A stretch of 64,000 bases of DNA from Streptantibioticus_C sp963761325 (lineage in GTDB: Bacteria > Actinomycetota > Actinomycetes > Streptomycetales > Streptomycetaceae), in the NCBI GenBank assembly GCA_963761325.1, contig CAVXGZ010000002.1, positions 496,001 to 560,000 on the forward strand, given 5' to 3'. This document shows, one piece after another, positions 12,609 to 22,230 of the stretch (within the stretch, counting starts at the first letter, position 1; each line of letters opens with the position of its first letter). The notes under the pieces were generated by a model. The model saw only the letters and a program-made list of their open reading frames with translations, was not told where the DNA came from and made no database searches. The translations under genes were made by a program, and so were the position numbers.

Positions 12609-13840
12609 CCACGACCGGCTTCGCCGAACGCTACCTGCTCGACCCGGGCGTCAACGCCGACCCTTACCCGTACCTCGACGCGCTGCGCGAGCACCGGCCG
12701 GTGTACTGGAGCCGCATCCACCGCGCCTGGCTGGTCACCGGCTACGAGCAGGTCGCCGAGTGCCTCGGCCACCCGGCGGTCTCCGCGGACCGGGTCAAGC
12801 CCATCATGGACAACATCCCGGCCGGCACGACGGCCTCCGACTCGCTGGACGAGGAGGCCCGGCGGGCGGTGGGCATCCTGTCGGACTGGATGGTCTTCAA
12901 CGACCCGCCGCAGCACCGCCGGTTGCGCGCGGTCTTCCAGGACCAGTTCTCGGCCCGGGCGATCAACCGCGGCGCCGAGGTGACCCGGCGGACCGCACAG
13001 GCGCTGCTCGCCCGCCGGGCGGCCCCGGGCACCCGGGGCGACGCCGTGGCGGACGTCGCCCGTCCGCTGCCGAGCCTGGCGTTCACCCGGTGGCTCGGCG
13101 TGCCGGCCAAGGACGGCCCGTCGTTCTGGTACTGGAACGCCCGGGTCGGCGACCTGGTGCTCGGCGCGTCCCAGACCGAACGCGAGTACCGCACCTCGCT
13201 GCGCTCGCTCGCCAAGCTCTACGACTTCCTGGCCGACCTGGTGCGGGCCCGCCGCGCCGAACCGCGCGACGACCTGATCAGCGCGGTGCTCGGCTCCGGA
13301 GCGGTCGGCGAGGCGGTGAGCGAGACGGAGTTCGTCGGCATGCTCACCCATCTGGCGTTCGCCGGCGGGGAGACCACCGGCAACCTGATCGCCAACGGCC
13401 TGCGCGCGGTGCTGGCCCACCCGCGGGAGCTGGCGGCGGTACGGGACGATCCCCGGCTGCTGTCCGGCCTGGTCGAGGAGGCGCTGCGCTTCGACGGCCC
13501 GTCGAAGATGTCGGTCCGGGTGGTGGCCGAGGACCTGGAACTGGGCGGCGAGCGGCTGCGGACCGGCGACCGGGTCTTCCTGGTGACCGCCGCGGCCAAC
13601 CGCGACCCGCGGCGCTTCGAGGACGCGGGCCGGTTCGACGTGCGGCGCGGCCGGACCTCGCACCTCGGCTTCGGCTACGGCATCCACTTCTGCATCGGCG
13701 CCCCGCTCGCCCGCCAGGTGGCCGGCAGCGCGCTGGAGGTGCTGGTGGGCCGGCCCGGACTGAGCCTGGCCGGCGGCGGGCACGAGTGGCAACTGTCGCT
13801 GCTCAACCGCAGCCTGAAGGCCCTGCCGGTGAACTACTGA
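12605..13840 (+). CDS. Cytochrome P450
   Basis: Haem monooxygenase of 411 residues, the usual length for soluble actinobacterial P450s. The I-helix motif AGGETTGN supplies the acid/threonine pair for oxygen activation, EALR is the ExxR motif, and FGYGIHFCIG holds the cysteine haem ligand near residue 360. The ATG at 12605 overlaps the NRPS stop, so it is made together with the synthetase. By analogy with P450s in other NRPS clusters it probably hydroxylates or crosslinks a carrier-bound amino acid or the released peptide. The substrate cannot be read from the sequence. It needs ferredoxin and a reductase, and none is encoded next to it. Confidence 0.95.
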   Translation: MTTTGFAERYLLDPGVNADPYPYLDALREHRPVYWSRIHRAWLVTGYEQVAECLGHPAVSADRVKPIMDNIPAGTTASDSLDEEARRAVGILSDWMVFNDPPQHRRLRAVFQDQFSARAINRGAEVTRRTAQALLARRAAPGTRGDAVADVARPLPSLAFTRWLGVPAKDGPSFWYWNARVGDLVLGASQTEREYRTSLRSLAKLYDFLADLVRARRAEPRDDLISAVLGSGAVGEAVSETEFVGMLTHLAFAGGETTGNLIANGLRAVLAHPRELAAVRDDPRLLSGLVEEALRFDGPSKMSVRVVAEDLELGGERLRTGDRVFLVTAAANRDPRRFEDAGRFDVRRGRTSHLGFGYGIHFCIGAPLARQVAGSALEVLVGRPGLSLAGGGHEWQLSLLNRSLKALPVNY

Positions 13841-13841
13841 C

Positions 13842-15116
13842 ATGAGCACCGGAACGGGCGAGGAGGAGGCGGTGGCGGACGCCGTGCCGCGGGCCGGCCG
13901 CCGCGCCCTGTGGCAGCCGCTGCGCACCGCGGCGTTCCGGCACCTGTGGGTCGCGCAGGCGCTGTCGCTGCTCGGCGACGGCTGCAGCTACGTCGCGTTC
14001 TCCTGGATCACCCTGTCGCTGACCGGCTCCAGCCTGGCGCTCGGCGTGGTGCTCGCCTGCCAGGCGGTGCCCCGGGCGCTGCTGACGCTGGTCGGCGGCG
14101 CGGTGAGCGACCGGCTCTCGGCGCGGCTGCTGATGACCGGGTCGAGCGTGCTGCGCGCGGCGCTGATGGCCGCGGTCGCCGCCGTCGGCTTCGGCCACGC
14201 GCTGTCGCTGTGGATGCTGATGGCGGCGGCCGCGCTGTTCGGCGCGGTGGACGCGTTCTTCCAGCCCGCGCGCGGCTCGATCCTGCCGTCGGCCGTCGGG
14301 CCCGAACTGCTGGAGTCGGCCAACGCGTTGCTGGGCGCCGGCAGCCGGGTCGCCACGGTGATCGGTCCGGCGCTCGGCGGTCTGGTGGTGGCGGCCTGGA
14401 ACGCCGACTGGGCCTTCCTGGTGGACGGTTGCTGCTTCGCGCTGGTGGCCGCGTCCGTGGTGCGCGTCCCGGCCGTCCGCCCGTCCGCCGGGGCCGGGCA
14501 GCCGTCCGCCAGGGACGCGCTGCTGCGGCAGATCCGGGCCGGACTGCGCTACGCCTGGGCCGATCCGCGGATCCGGGCGATGCTCGCCGTCGACGCGGCG
14601 GTGACGTTCTGCTACGCCGGACCCTTCACGGTGGGCTTCGCGGGGCTGGCGAGGTTCCGGCTGGACGGCGGCGCCGCCTCGCTCGGGCTGCTCAACGGCG
14701 CGCTGGCGGCCGGCGCGATCGTGGGGTCGCTGCTGGGCGGCGCGACCGGGCGGCGGCTGCGGGTCGGGGTGCTGATCGCCGCGCTGACGGTGTGGCTGGC
14801 GGTCGGGATGGCCGCGCTGGGCGTACTGACCGAGGTGTTCGGCGCGGTGGGCGTGGTCGCGGCGATGGGCGTCGGCATCGGCTTCCAGGGCGTGTTCGGC
14901 ACCAGTTGGATCCAGCGCAACATCGCGCCCGACGTGCTCGGCCGGGTGATCGCGGCGGACATGGTGGCCGGGTACGTGGTCGCGCCGCTGTCGCTCGTGG
15001 TCTGCGGGGCACTGGCGAGCGCCCGGCCGGCGGTGATGTTCTTCGGCACCGCCGCGGTCCTGGTGCTGACCGGGGCCGCCGTGCTGTGTTCCAGACCCGT
15101 GGTGGCCATGGTGTGA
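13842..15116 (+). CDS. MFS transporter, EntS-like
   Basis: Integral membrane protein of 424 residues with about ten to twelve hydrophobic segments, including stretches rich in Ala, Val, Leu and Gly from residue 20 onward. It resembles drug- and siderophore-exporting MFS proteins of the EntS type. It starts one base after the P450 stop and so belongs to the same operon as the two NRPS genes. The simplest role is export of the finished peptide and self-protection. The function is inferred from family and position, and no substrate motif is visible. Confidence 0.88.
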   Translation: MSTGTGEEEAVADAVPRAGRRALWQPLRTAAFRHLWVAQALSLLGDGCSYVAFSWITLSLTGSSLALGVVLACQAVPRALLTLVGGAVSDRLSARLLMTGSSVLRAALMAAVAAVGFGHALSLWMLMAAAALFGAVDAFFQPARGSILPSAVGPELLESANALLGAGSRVATVIGPALGGLVVAAWNADWAFLVDGCCFALVAASVVRVPAVRPSAGAGQPSARDALLRQIRAGLRYAWADPRIRAMLAVDAAVTFCYAGPFTVGFAGLARFRLDGGAASLGLLNGALAAGAIVGSLLGGATGRRLRVGVLIAALTVWLAVGMAALGVLTEVFGAVGVVAAMGVGIGFQGVFGTSWIQRNIAPDVLGRVIAADMVAGYVVAPLSLVVCGALASARPAVMFFGTAAVLVLTGAAVLCSRPVVAMV

Positions 15117-15235
15117 GTGGTTCCGCGCCGCCACGGCACCGAGCGGCCGTTCTGGCAATTGCGTGAGGCATGGGCGCGGTGGAGGTTGATCGGTACTATC
15201 GCCGCAGGCTTCGCAAGCTTTGACGGGGGTTGAAG

Positions 15236-18200
15236 GTGCGAGAGGCAACGATCCACGGACTGCTGTCCGCCCGAGCGGCCGATCACCCGGACCGGCTGGC
15301 CGTGGAGGACGGCGCGCAGCGGCTGACCTACGCCGAGCTGGAGCGCCGCTCGGACCGGATGGCCGCCCGGCTGCGGGAGTCCGGCATCGGCCCCGGCCGA
15401 CGGGTCGCGGTCTGCCTGGAGCGGTCCGTGACCACCGTCGTGTCGCTGCTGGCGGTGCTCAAGTCCGGCGGCGCCTACGTGGCGCTCGACCCGGCGCACC
15501 CGGCGGCCCGCTCCCGGCACGTCCTCGACGACGTGCGCCCCGCGATGGTGCTCGCCTCCCGGCACACCCTCGGCCTGCTGCCGTCCGGAGGGCCGCGGAT
15601 CGTGCCGGTGGAACGGCTGGCGGCGCGCGAGGCGGCGCCCGGCCCGGCGCCGGAGCCGGTGGACCCGCGCGAGCTGGCCTACGTCGTCTACACCTCGGGC
15701 TCGACCGGCCGCCCGAAGGGGGTGATGGCCGAACACCGCACGGTCGTCGGCTTCATGACCGGGATCGGCGAGCGCCTCGGCCTCGGCCCCGGCACCCGCT
15801 TCCTGCAGTTCTCCCCGATCACCTTCGACTCCTCGGTCGTCGACATCCACGCCGTGCTCGCCGCCGGCGGTACGATTGTCATGCCCACGGCGATATCGGA
15901 CCTGGCGGGGCAGGCCCTCGTCCGCTTCATGCGCGACTGGCGGATCACCGCCGCCCTGCTGCCGCCCGCCCTGCTGGCCGAACTCGCCGAGGACCCGCCG
16001 CTGCCCGACCTGCGCACCCTGGCCTACCTCGGCGAGACCTGCCCGCCGCACGCCGCCGCCCGCTGGAGCCGCGGCCGCCGCCTGGTCAACGTCTACGGGC
16101 CCGCCGAGGCCACCGTCGCCGCCACCGCCGCCAACCGGACGGCCGACGACCGCCCGCCGCCGATCGGCCGACCGCTGCCCGGATACGAACTCCACGTGCT
16201 CGGCCCCGACCTGCGCCCGGTGCCGGACGGCGAACCGGGCGAACTCCACATCGGCGGCGACTGCCTGGCCCGCGGCTACCTCGGCCTGCCCGCGCTGACC
16301 GCGACCCGCTTCCACGCCGACCCGTTCAGCGACCGGCCGGGCGCCCGCCTCTACCGCACCGGCGACCGGGTACGCCGACTGCCGGACGGCGACCTCGACT
16401 TCATCGGACGCGCCGACGACCGGCTCGACCTGCGCGGCCACCGGATCGAACTCGGCGAGGTGGAGGCCGCGTTGGCCGCCCAGCCGGGGGTGCGCGCCTG
16501 CGCGGTCGTGGTGCGCGGCACCGGAGCGGACGCGACGCTCACCGGCTTCGTGACCGGATCGCCGGTCGGCGACCGGGAGTTGGCCGCCGGCATGGCCGCG
16601 CTGCTGCCCGCGTACATGGTGCCGACCGCGTTCGTCCGGCTGGCCGCCCTGCCGGTCAACGCGCACGGCAAGGTGGAGCGCGCGGTGCTGCGCGGCTGGT
16701 GTGCCGACGGCTGCGACGGCCGCCCGTTCGTGGCGCCGGAACCCGGCGCGCAGAGCGAACTCGCCTGGATCTGGCGGGAGGTGCTGGGCACCGGCCGGAT
16801 CGGCGCGGACCGCACCTTCCGGTCGCTCGGCGCCAACTCCCTGCAGGCCGTACGGGCGTTGGTGCGCATCCGGGAGCGGTTCGGGGTGGCCATGACCGCC
16901 GGTGAACTGCTCGGTTCCGGATCGCTGGCCGACCTCGCCGACCTGCTCACCGCGGACGCCGGCCGGGAGCGGACCGCGCTGCCGCCGATCCGGCCGACCG
17001 GCGGCGCCGGATCCTTCCCGGCCTCCGCGCACCAACGCCGGGTGTGGGCCCTGGCGGCGACGGGTCCGGCGGCCGGCGCCGCCTGCAACGAGGCGTCCGC
17101 GCTGCTGCTGCGCGGCCCGCTCGACCCCGCCGCGCTGCGCGCCGCGCTCGGCGACCTGACGCTCCGGCACGAGGCGCTGCGCTGCGCCCTGCGGCCGGAC
17201 GGCCAGGACCTGCGGGTGCACGTGGCGGACCGGGCGGCGGTGGAACTGCCGGTCGAGGACCTGACGCGCGCGGCCGATCCGCGGGCGGCGGCGCGGCGGC
17301 GGATCGCCGCGCTGGCCGCCGAGCCGTTCGACCTGGCCGGCCCGCCGCCGCTGCGCGCCGCGCTGTGGCGCACCGGGCCGCAGGAGCACCTGTTCGCCCT
17401 GGTCACCCACCAGGGCTTCACCGACGGGCTCTCCCTCGACGTCATCGACCGCGACCTGGCCCGCTACTACGCGGCCCGGCTCGCCGGGGCCGACCCGCGG
17501 CCGCGGCCGGCGCCGGTCTCGCAGCGCGACCACACCGCCTGGCAGCGCGAGATCGCCCGGCACCCGGCGACCGCCGCCGGGCTCGCCAGGTGGCGCGAGC
17601 TGCTGGCCGGCGCGCCCGCCGCCGTCGAACTCCCCGCCGACCTGCCCAGGCCGCCCGCCTTCAGCCACCGCGGCGCCCGGGTCCAGCGGTCGGCCGGACC
17701 GCGACTGCGCCGCGCCGTCGAGGAGTTGGCGCGGGCCGAGGGCAGCACGCCGTACGTGGTCTGCCTGACCGCGATGGGCATCCTGCTCGCCCGGCTCACC
17801 GGCCGGCGCGACGTGCTGATCGGCTCGCCGGCCGCCGGCCGTCCCGACCGGGACGCCGAGGACGCGGTCGGGTTCTTCGCCAACACCGTCGTCATGCGCG
17901 TGCGGTTGGAGGACGAGCAGCCGGTGCGCGCGGTCCTCGCCGCGACCGGCGCCTTCGTCCGGGAGGCGCTGCAACACCAGTACGCGTCCCTCGACGACGT
18001 CGTCCGCACGCTCGGCGACCCGCCCGGCGGCGGCGAACGGCCGCCCTTCCAGGCCGTGTTGGACCACCGGGGCGCACTGCGGCCGCACGCCTGCCTCGCC
18101 GGCACCGAGGCGGTGCCGCTGCTGGTGGACAACGGCACGGCCGCGGCCGACCTCGCCATCGAGGTCCACGAGACCGCCGACGACCTGGTGCTGGTCGCGG

Positions 18201-18373
18201 TGTACGGCACGGACGTCTTCCGCGCCGGCACCGCGCGGCGCCTGCTGGCCCGCTACGCCGGCATCCTGCACGCGGTCACCGCCGCGCCGCACGAGCCGGT
18301 GGCCGTGCTGCTCGCCGCCGCGGACCCGCCGGCACCGGCGGAGGAACGCGACCGGGCCGCCGCCACCTGGTGA
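15236..18373 (+). CDS. Nonribosomal peptide synthetase, A-T-C, with altered catalytic His in the C domain
   Basis: A module starting directly with an A domain, as in chain-initiating NRPSs. A (TSGSTG near 15691; pocket DSVLALVVAK by eye, not recognised), T (LGANSL near 16835, with Ala replacing the second Gly of GGxS but the phosphopantetheine Ser kept), then a C-terminal C domain. The C core motif is HQGFTDG (near 17407) where HHxxxDG is expected, so the catalytic second His is Gln. I chose GTG 15236 because GGGGG at 15225-15229 is well spaced; a TTG at 15230 is also in frame. The A-T-C order suggests it supplies the first amino acid and passes it to another protein. With Gln at the active site, the C domain may be inactive or work differently. 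Confidence 0.9.
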   Translation: MREATIHGLLSARAADHPDRLAVEDGAQRLTYAELERRSDRMAARLRESGIGPGRRVAVCLERSVTTVVSLLAVLKSGGAYVALDPAHPAARSRHVLDDVRPAMVLASRHTLGLLPSGGPRIVPVERLAAREAAPGPAPEPVDPRELAYVVYTSGSTGRPKGVMAEHRTVVGFMTGIGERLGLGPGTRFLQFSPITFDSSVVDIHAVLAAGGTIVMPTAISDLAGQALVRFMRDWRITAALLPPALLAELAEDPPLPDLRTLAYLGETCPPHAAARWSRGRRLVNVYGPAEATVAATAANRTADDRPPPIGRPLPGYELHVLGPDLRPVPDGEPGELHIGGDCLARGYLGLPALTATRFHADPFSDRPGARLYRTGDRVRRLPDGDLDFIGRADDRLDLRGHRIELGEVEAALAAQPGVRACAVVVRGTGADATLTGFVTGSPVGDRELAAGMAALLPAYMVPTAFVRLAALPVNAHGKVERAVLRGWCADGCDGRPFVAPEPGAQSELAWIWREVLGTGRIGADRTFRSLGANSLQAVRALVRIRERFGVAMTAGELLGSGSLADLADLLTADAGRERTALPPIRPTGGAGSFPASAHQRRVWALAATGPAAGAACNEASALLLRGPLDPAALRAALGDLTLRHEALRCALRPDGQDLRVHVADRAAVELPVEDLTRAADPRAAARRRIAALAAEPFDLAGPPPLRAALWRTGPQEHLFALVTHQGFTDGLSLDVIDRDLARYYAARLAGADPRPRPAPVSQRDHTAWQREIARHPATAAGLARWRELLAGAPAAVELPADLPRPPAFSHRGARVQRSAGPRLRRAVEELARAEGSTPYVVCLTAMGILLARLTGRRDVLIGSPAAGRPDRDAEDAVGFFANTVVMRVRLEDEQPVRAVLAATGAFVREALQHQYASLDDVVRTLGDPPGGGERPPFQAVLDHRGALRPHACLAGTEAVPLLVDNGTAAADLAIEVHETADDLVLVAVYGTDVFRAGTARRLLARYAGILHAVTAAPHEPVAVLLAAADPPAPAEERDRAAATW

Positions 18374-18460
18374 GCCGCCCGGCCGAGCAGGGCACGCCGA
18401 AGACCGCCGCTTCGTACTCGATCCGCGTCCGATCCGCGTCACCGCACCCGGGGAGCACAG

Positions 18461-19310
18461 ATGGCACGCACCAGGCTCGGCAGGCACATCGGGGTCGTCG
18501 TCGAGGGATACCGGCTCGATCCGGCCGACCCGTCGGTCGGCGACTACGTCAACGAACTGCTGCTCCAGCACAAGGCGGTCTTCTTCAAGGGCCAGCACCT
18601 GGACCGGCACGCCTTCATGGAGGTGGCGAGAAAGATCGGCAAGGCCGAGATCCACCCGTTCGCCTCGGAGAGCGACCCGGCCGTGCGCGCCGCCGCGCCC
18701 TACCAGCCCTACGACGAGTACCCGGAGATCACCCGCAACCACGACGGGGAGCACACCGGGAACCTCGACGTCTGGCACAGCGACCTCAACTGGCGCCAGG
18801 TGCCCACCTTCTGCTCCGTGGTGCGCGCCGTCCAGGTGCCGCCGGTCGGCGGCGACACCTGCTGGGCCGACATGGGCGCGGCGTACGACTCGCTCGACGA
18901 GGCGGTCAAGCGCGAACTGGACGGGCTGCGGGTGGTGCACGACTGGGCGCACCGCTACGCCCAGGCCTTCGAGGGCGACGAGCGGGTGCTGCGGCGGCTG
19001 CGGGAGAAGTACCCGGCGCGGTCCCACCCGCTGGTGCTCAGCCATCCGTTCACCGGCGAGCGGATCCTGTTCTCCAACAAGGTCTCGGGAGTCCGGATCG
19101 AGGGCGTCAGCCGAGCAGGAGAGCCGGCGGATCCTCGACCTGGTGCACCGGCTGGCCTGGGTCCCGGAGTTCCAGTGCCGTTTCCACTGGGAGGAGGGCG
19201 ACGTGGCGGTCTGGGACCATCTCGCCACGCAGCACTACGCGGTCTCCGACTACTGGCCGCACGTGCGGCGGATGGAGCGCGTCACCCTGGAAGGGGTGCC
19301 GATCGGCTGA
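18461..19310 (+). CDS. TauD/TfdA-family Fe(II)/2-oxoglutarate dioxygenase (frameshifted in assembly)
   Basis: Non-haem iron dioxygenase. WHSDLNW near residue 105 gives the HxD iron ligands. The C-terminal part holds the distal His (TQHYAVSDYW) and RRMERV, whose Arg is placed to bind 2-oxoglutarate. One extra base near 19113 shifts the frame. After correction the gene has 282 codons, typical for the family. It lies about 90 bases after the A-T-C NRPS on the same strand. Members of this family in NRPS clusters (SyrP-type) hydroxylate the beta carbon of amino acids, often on a carrier protein, so hydroxylation of a peptide building block is the likely role. Substrate unknown. Confidence 0.88.
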
Positions 19311-19327
19311 CGACCCGCCGGACGTGC

Positions 19328-19365
19328 GGCCGGCGCGCGCCGCCCTCCCGGAGCGCGCGCCGGCC
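19328..19365. terminator. Hairpin terminator between convergent genes
   Basis: A perfect 13-bp inverted repeat (GGCCGGCGCGCGC, 19328-19340, paired with 19353-19365) with a 12-base loop. It sits between the dioxygenase (+) and the chitinase (-), so it can stop transcription from both sides. There is no T tract, as is common in high-GC actinomycetes. It marks the end of the left NRPS cluster. Confidence 0.8.
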
Positions 19366-19374
19366 GGCGGCCGG

Positions 19375-20415
19375 TCAGAAGCGGTTGAAGGCGTCGCTGA
19401 AGGCCAGTTGGTTCTGCGACACACCGCTGCAGGTGGAGGAGGCGTCCGGGTGGACGCCGCCGGCGGCCGAGGAGCCGGAGCAGGACTGGTCGCGGTTGAC
19501 CGACCAGAACGACAGCCGGCCGATGCCGTTGGAGGCGGCCCAGTTCTCCACCGTCGAGGCGTTGTCGAGGGTGAACGTCGAGCCGTCGTCGTTGACGCCG
19601 ATCATCGGCGTGATGCCGACGTTGGCGTAGGTGTAGCCGGGGTCGACGGACTGCATCTGGGCGAGCGTGGCCTGCGCGGCGCTGATGGCCGCCTGGCCCA
19701 TGTCCTGCGAGCCCTGGTAGTAGTCCATGGTCATGATGTTGACGACGTCGATCTTGACGCCGGCGGTCTTGGCGGCCTGGATGATGTTGACGCCGTCGGA
19801 GGTCAGCCCGTTGGGCAGCACGGGCAGGGTGACCGAGAAGGTCAGGCCCGGGTCGGACGCCTCCAGGGTCTTCATCGCCTGCATGTTGCGGGCCACCGCC
19901 GCGGTGTCGGCTATCGCGGCGCCCTCGATGTCGAAGTCGAGCGAGTCGACCCCGTAGGAGCTGAGGATCTTCTGGTAGCCGGCGTCGATGGTGGCCTGGT
20001 CGGTGCAGGTCCAGGCGAGCGGTTCGCCGGCCGCGCCGCCGGAGGAGACGATGACGTTCGCGCCCTCCGACTGGGCCCGGCTGATCTCCGGGTCGGTGAA
20101 GGAGTCGCCGCCGACCGGCAGCGTGTCGCCCCAGATGTCGTTGCAGCCGCTGCCGATGACGAACGCGGCGGTGAAGTTCCTGACGCCGTGCTGGGTGATC
20201 GCGGTGTCCAGCAGCCCTTCCTGGGAGTTGGACATGTCGGTGTAGGGCGCGAAGACCCCGCCGGCCGCCGCGGGCCGGGCCGTGGTGGCCGCCGAGGCCG
20301 CCGGGGTGGTGGCCGCGCTCGCCGCGACGACCGCGAGCGCGGCCACCGCCAGGCTCAGGGCGGCACGCGGGGTGCGGTGGTGGGTATCGGGCGTGGTGGG
20401 GGAACGTCGCCGCAT
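19375..20415 (-). CDS. Secreted GH18 chitinase
   Basis: Extracellular chitin-degrading enzyme of 346 residues. The N terminus has an Arg-rich start and a hydrophobic, Ala-rich segment ending near residue 43, a typical Sec or Tat signal peptide. The GH18 active-site motif DSLDFDIE (DxxDxDxE) is near residue 155, with Glu as the catalytic acid. There is no carbohydrate-binding module, so this is a stand-alone catalytic domain of the chitinase/lysozyme-like type. A DasR-like operator lies 76 bases upstream, which would link expression to N-acetylglucosamine, as for other Streptomyces chitinases. Gene identity is firm; regulation is inferred. Confidence 0.93.
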   Translation of the reverse strand: MRRRSPTTPDTHHRTPRAALSLAVAALAVVAASAATTPAASAATTARPAAAGGVFAPYTDMSNSQEGLLDTAITQHGVRNFTAAFVIGSGCNDIWGDTLPVGGDSFTDPEISRAQSEGANVIVSSGGAAGEPLAWTCTDQATIDAGYQKILSSYGVDSLDFDIEGAAIADTAAVARNMQAMKTLEASDPGLTFSVTLPVLPNGLTSDGVNIIQAAKTAGVKIDVVNIMTMDYYQGSQDMGQAAISAAQATLAQMQSVDPGYTYANVGITPMIGVNDDGSTFTLDNASTVENWAASNGIGRLSFWSVNRDQSCSGSSAAGGVHPDASSTCSGVSQNQLAFSDAFNRF

Positions 20416-20490
20416 GGTCGGGTCCTTTTCGCTTCACCGGTGGGGGGCGCCGTCGGTGGGGCGGGCGGAGCGACGGCGTGCCGACCATAT

Positions 20491-20504
20491 TTGGACTAGA
20501 CCAA
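20491..20504. promoter_or_regulatory. DasR-responsive element (dre)-like site upstream of chitinase
   Basis: TTGGACTAGACCAA is nearly palindromic and close to the dre consensus ACTGGTCTAGACCACT bound by the GntR regulator DasR. It lies just upstream of the chitinase start at 20415. Confidence 0.7.
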
Positions 20505-20566
20505 CTCTCCCGTCAAGGGGTCGTCATGCGGACAATTCGCCAAGTTCCGCCGTTCGTCCGAGTCTC

Positions 20567-20595
20567 TTGACGCTGATTGGCATAGACCACATACT
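20567..20595 (+). promoter_or_regulatory. Candidate promoter for the GH16 gene with overlapping dre-like site
   Basis: TTGACG (20567-20572) and CATACT (20590-20595) are separated by 17 bases and read toward the glucanase gene. The sequence ATTGGCATAGACCACA (20576-20591) fills the spacer and matches the DasR dre consensus at about 12 of 16 positions, so a repressor there would block RNA polymerase. The remaining 200 bases to the start codon form a leader that contains a small hairpin (CGGGGCA/TGCCCCG, 20627-20650). Confidence 0.45.
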
Positions 20596-20809
20596 GCCAA
20601 CCGAAGGCGTCCGGGACCCTGGCTGACGGGGCATCAGTTGTCGTGCCCCGGGGTGTCCTTTTCTCCACTTGCACTCTCTGCACCGTGCATTTCTGGAAAG
20701 TGATCGATCCCTCCGCGGGCGTGCTTCGCGCCGTCTCGCGGCGGACACCTCACTTCGGCGCGGTCGCCACCGTCGGTGTGCGTGGCGGCCAATGACCATG
20801 GAGCGGCTG

Positions 20810-22147
20810 ATGACAACGATTTCTCCGAAACGGCGTGCCCTGGGGGGAGTGCGTTCGTTCCTCAGACACGGCAAGCGGGAGGTCGCGCTGGTGGCGGTGG
20901 GCCTGCTCGCCGTCTTCGTCGCCTTCCCGACCCAGGCGAACGCGGTGACCGTCCCGGCCCCGCCGTCCGGCTGGAGCACCGTCTTCAGTGACGACTTCTC
21001 CGGCGGGGCCGGCAGCGGTCCTTCGGGGCAGTGGATGTACGACACCGGCCCGGGTTCCAGCTTCGGGACCGGTGAGATCGAGACCATGACCAACTCCTCC
21101 AGCAACGTGCACCTGGACGGCAGCGGTCACCTCGACATCACCGCGCTGAACAACGGCGGGAACTGGACCTCCGGGCGCATCCAGACCACCAGCGCCAACG
21201 TCGGTGCCCCGGCCGGCGGCAAGCTGGAGGTCACCGCCTCGATCCAGCAGCCCAACCCGGGCAACGGCTCCGGCTACTGGCCGGCGTTCTGGATGCTGGG
21301 CCCCGGCCAGTGGCCGGAGAACGGCGAGATCGACATCATGGAGGACGTCAACGCCCTCTCCGAGGTCGCCGGCACCATCCACTGCGGCACCGACCCGGGC
21401 GGCCCGTGCAACGAGAGCAACGGTATCGGCAGCGGTCTGCGCGCCTGTTCGGGCTGCCAGACCGGGTACCACACGTACTCGATGATCCTGGACCGCACGA
21501 ACGCCTCGGACGAGTCCATCACGTTCTACCTGGACGGCACCCAGTACTTCAGCGTCAGTGAGAGCCAGGTCGGCACCTCCACCTGGCAGGCGGCCTACGA
21601 CCACAACCTGTCGATCATCTTCGACCTCGCGATGGGCGGCGGCTTCCCGAACGGCGTCTGCGGCTGCACCACGCCGTCCGGCTCCACCAGCTCCGGCGGC
21701 ACGATGAGCGTCGGCTACGTCGCCGCGTACACCACGGGCGGCGGTGGCGGCACCACCGGCTCGGGCAGCCAGATCACCGGCTACGGCGGCCTGTGCCTGG
21801 ACGACCGCTCCGGCAGCACCGCGGACTACAACCCGATCCAGATCTACACCTGCAACGGCACCACCGCCCAGCAGTGGACCTTCGTGCAGGCCGGCACCAC
21901 GCTGCACGTGCTGGGCAAGTGCCTCGACGTGTACGCGGCGGGCACGGCGGACGGCACACCCGTCGACCTCTACGACTGCAACGGCACCGGATCCCAGGTG
22001 TGGATACCGCAGTCCGACGGGGCGTTGTACAACCCGCAGTCCAACAAGTGCCTGGACGACACCAACTCGTCCACCACGCCGGGTACCCAGGTGCAGATCT
22101 GGGACTGCACCGGCGGGCCCAACCAGGTCTGGAACCTGCCTTCCTGA
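20810..22147 (+). CDS. Secreted GH16 beta-glucanase with C-terminal ricin-type (CBM13) lectin domain
   Basis: Extracellular polysaccharide hydrolase of 445 residues. The signal peptide runs to about residue 44 (basic start, hydrophobic core, then AAxA-like end at TQANA). The GH16 domain follows, with catalytic GEIDIMEDV (ExDxxE) near residue 175. A Gly/Thr-rich linker then leads to a beta-trefoil lectin domain with repeated CLDD/CLDV and QxW elements, a CBM13. GH16 enzymes of this shape usually cut beta-1,3-glucan. I chose the ATG at 20810 because GGAG at 20800 is correctly spaced; ATGs at 20792 and 20798 are also in frame. Together with the divergent chitinase it suggests attack on fungal walls. 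Confidence 0.92.
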   Translation: MTTISPKRRALGGVRSFLRHGKREVALVAVGLLAVFVAFPTQANAVTVPAPPSGWSTVFSDDFSGGAGSGPSGQWMYDTGPGSSFGTGEIETMTNSSSNVHLDGSGHLDITALNNGGNWTSGRIQTTSANVGAPAGGKLEVTASIQQPNPGNGSGYWPAFWMLGPGQWPENGEIDIMEDVNALSEVAGTIHCGTDPGGPCNESNGIGSGLRACSGCQTGYHTYSMILDRTNASDESITFYLDGTQYFSVSESQVGTSTWQAAYDHNLSIIFDLAMGGGFPNGVCGCTTPSGSTSSGGTMSVGYVAAYTTGGGGGTTGSGSQITGYGGLCLDDRSGSTADYNPIQIYTCNGTTAQQWTFVQAGTTLHVLGKCLDVYAAGTADGTPVDLYDCNGTGSQVWIPQSDGALYNPQSNKCLDDTNSSTTPGTQVQIWDCTGGPNQVWNLPS

Positions 22148-22161
22148 CCCGTCCCACCGCG

Positions 22162-22187
22162 CCGGCCGGGGGTCCGCCCCCGGCCGG
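22162..22187. terminator. Hairpin terminator between GH16 and Smr genes
   Basis: A perfect 11-bp stem (CCGGCCGGGGG / CCCCCGGCCGG) with a TCCG loop. It lies between convergent genes and can serve both strands. Confidence 0.8.
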
Positions 22188-22230
22188 TCCGGGCCGCTCC
22201 CGGCCGCGTTCCGGGCCCGCGGCTCGTGCC

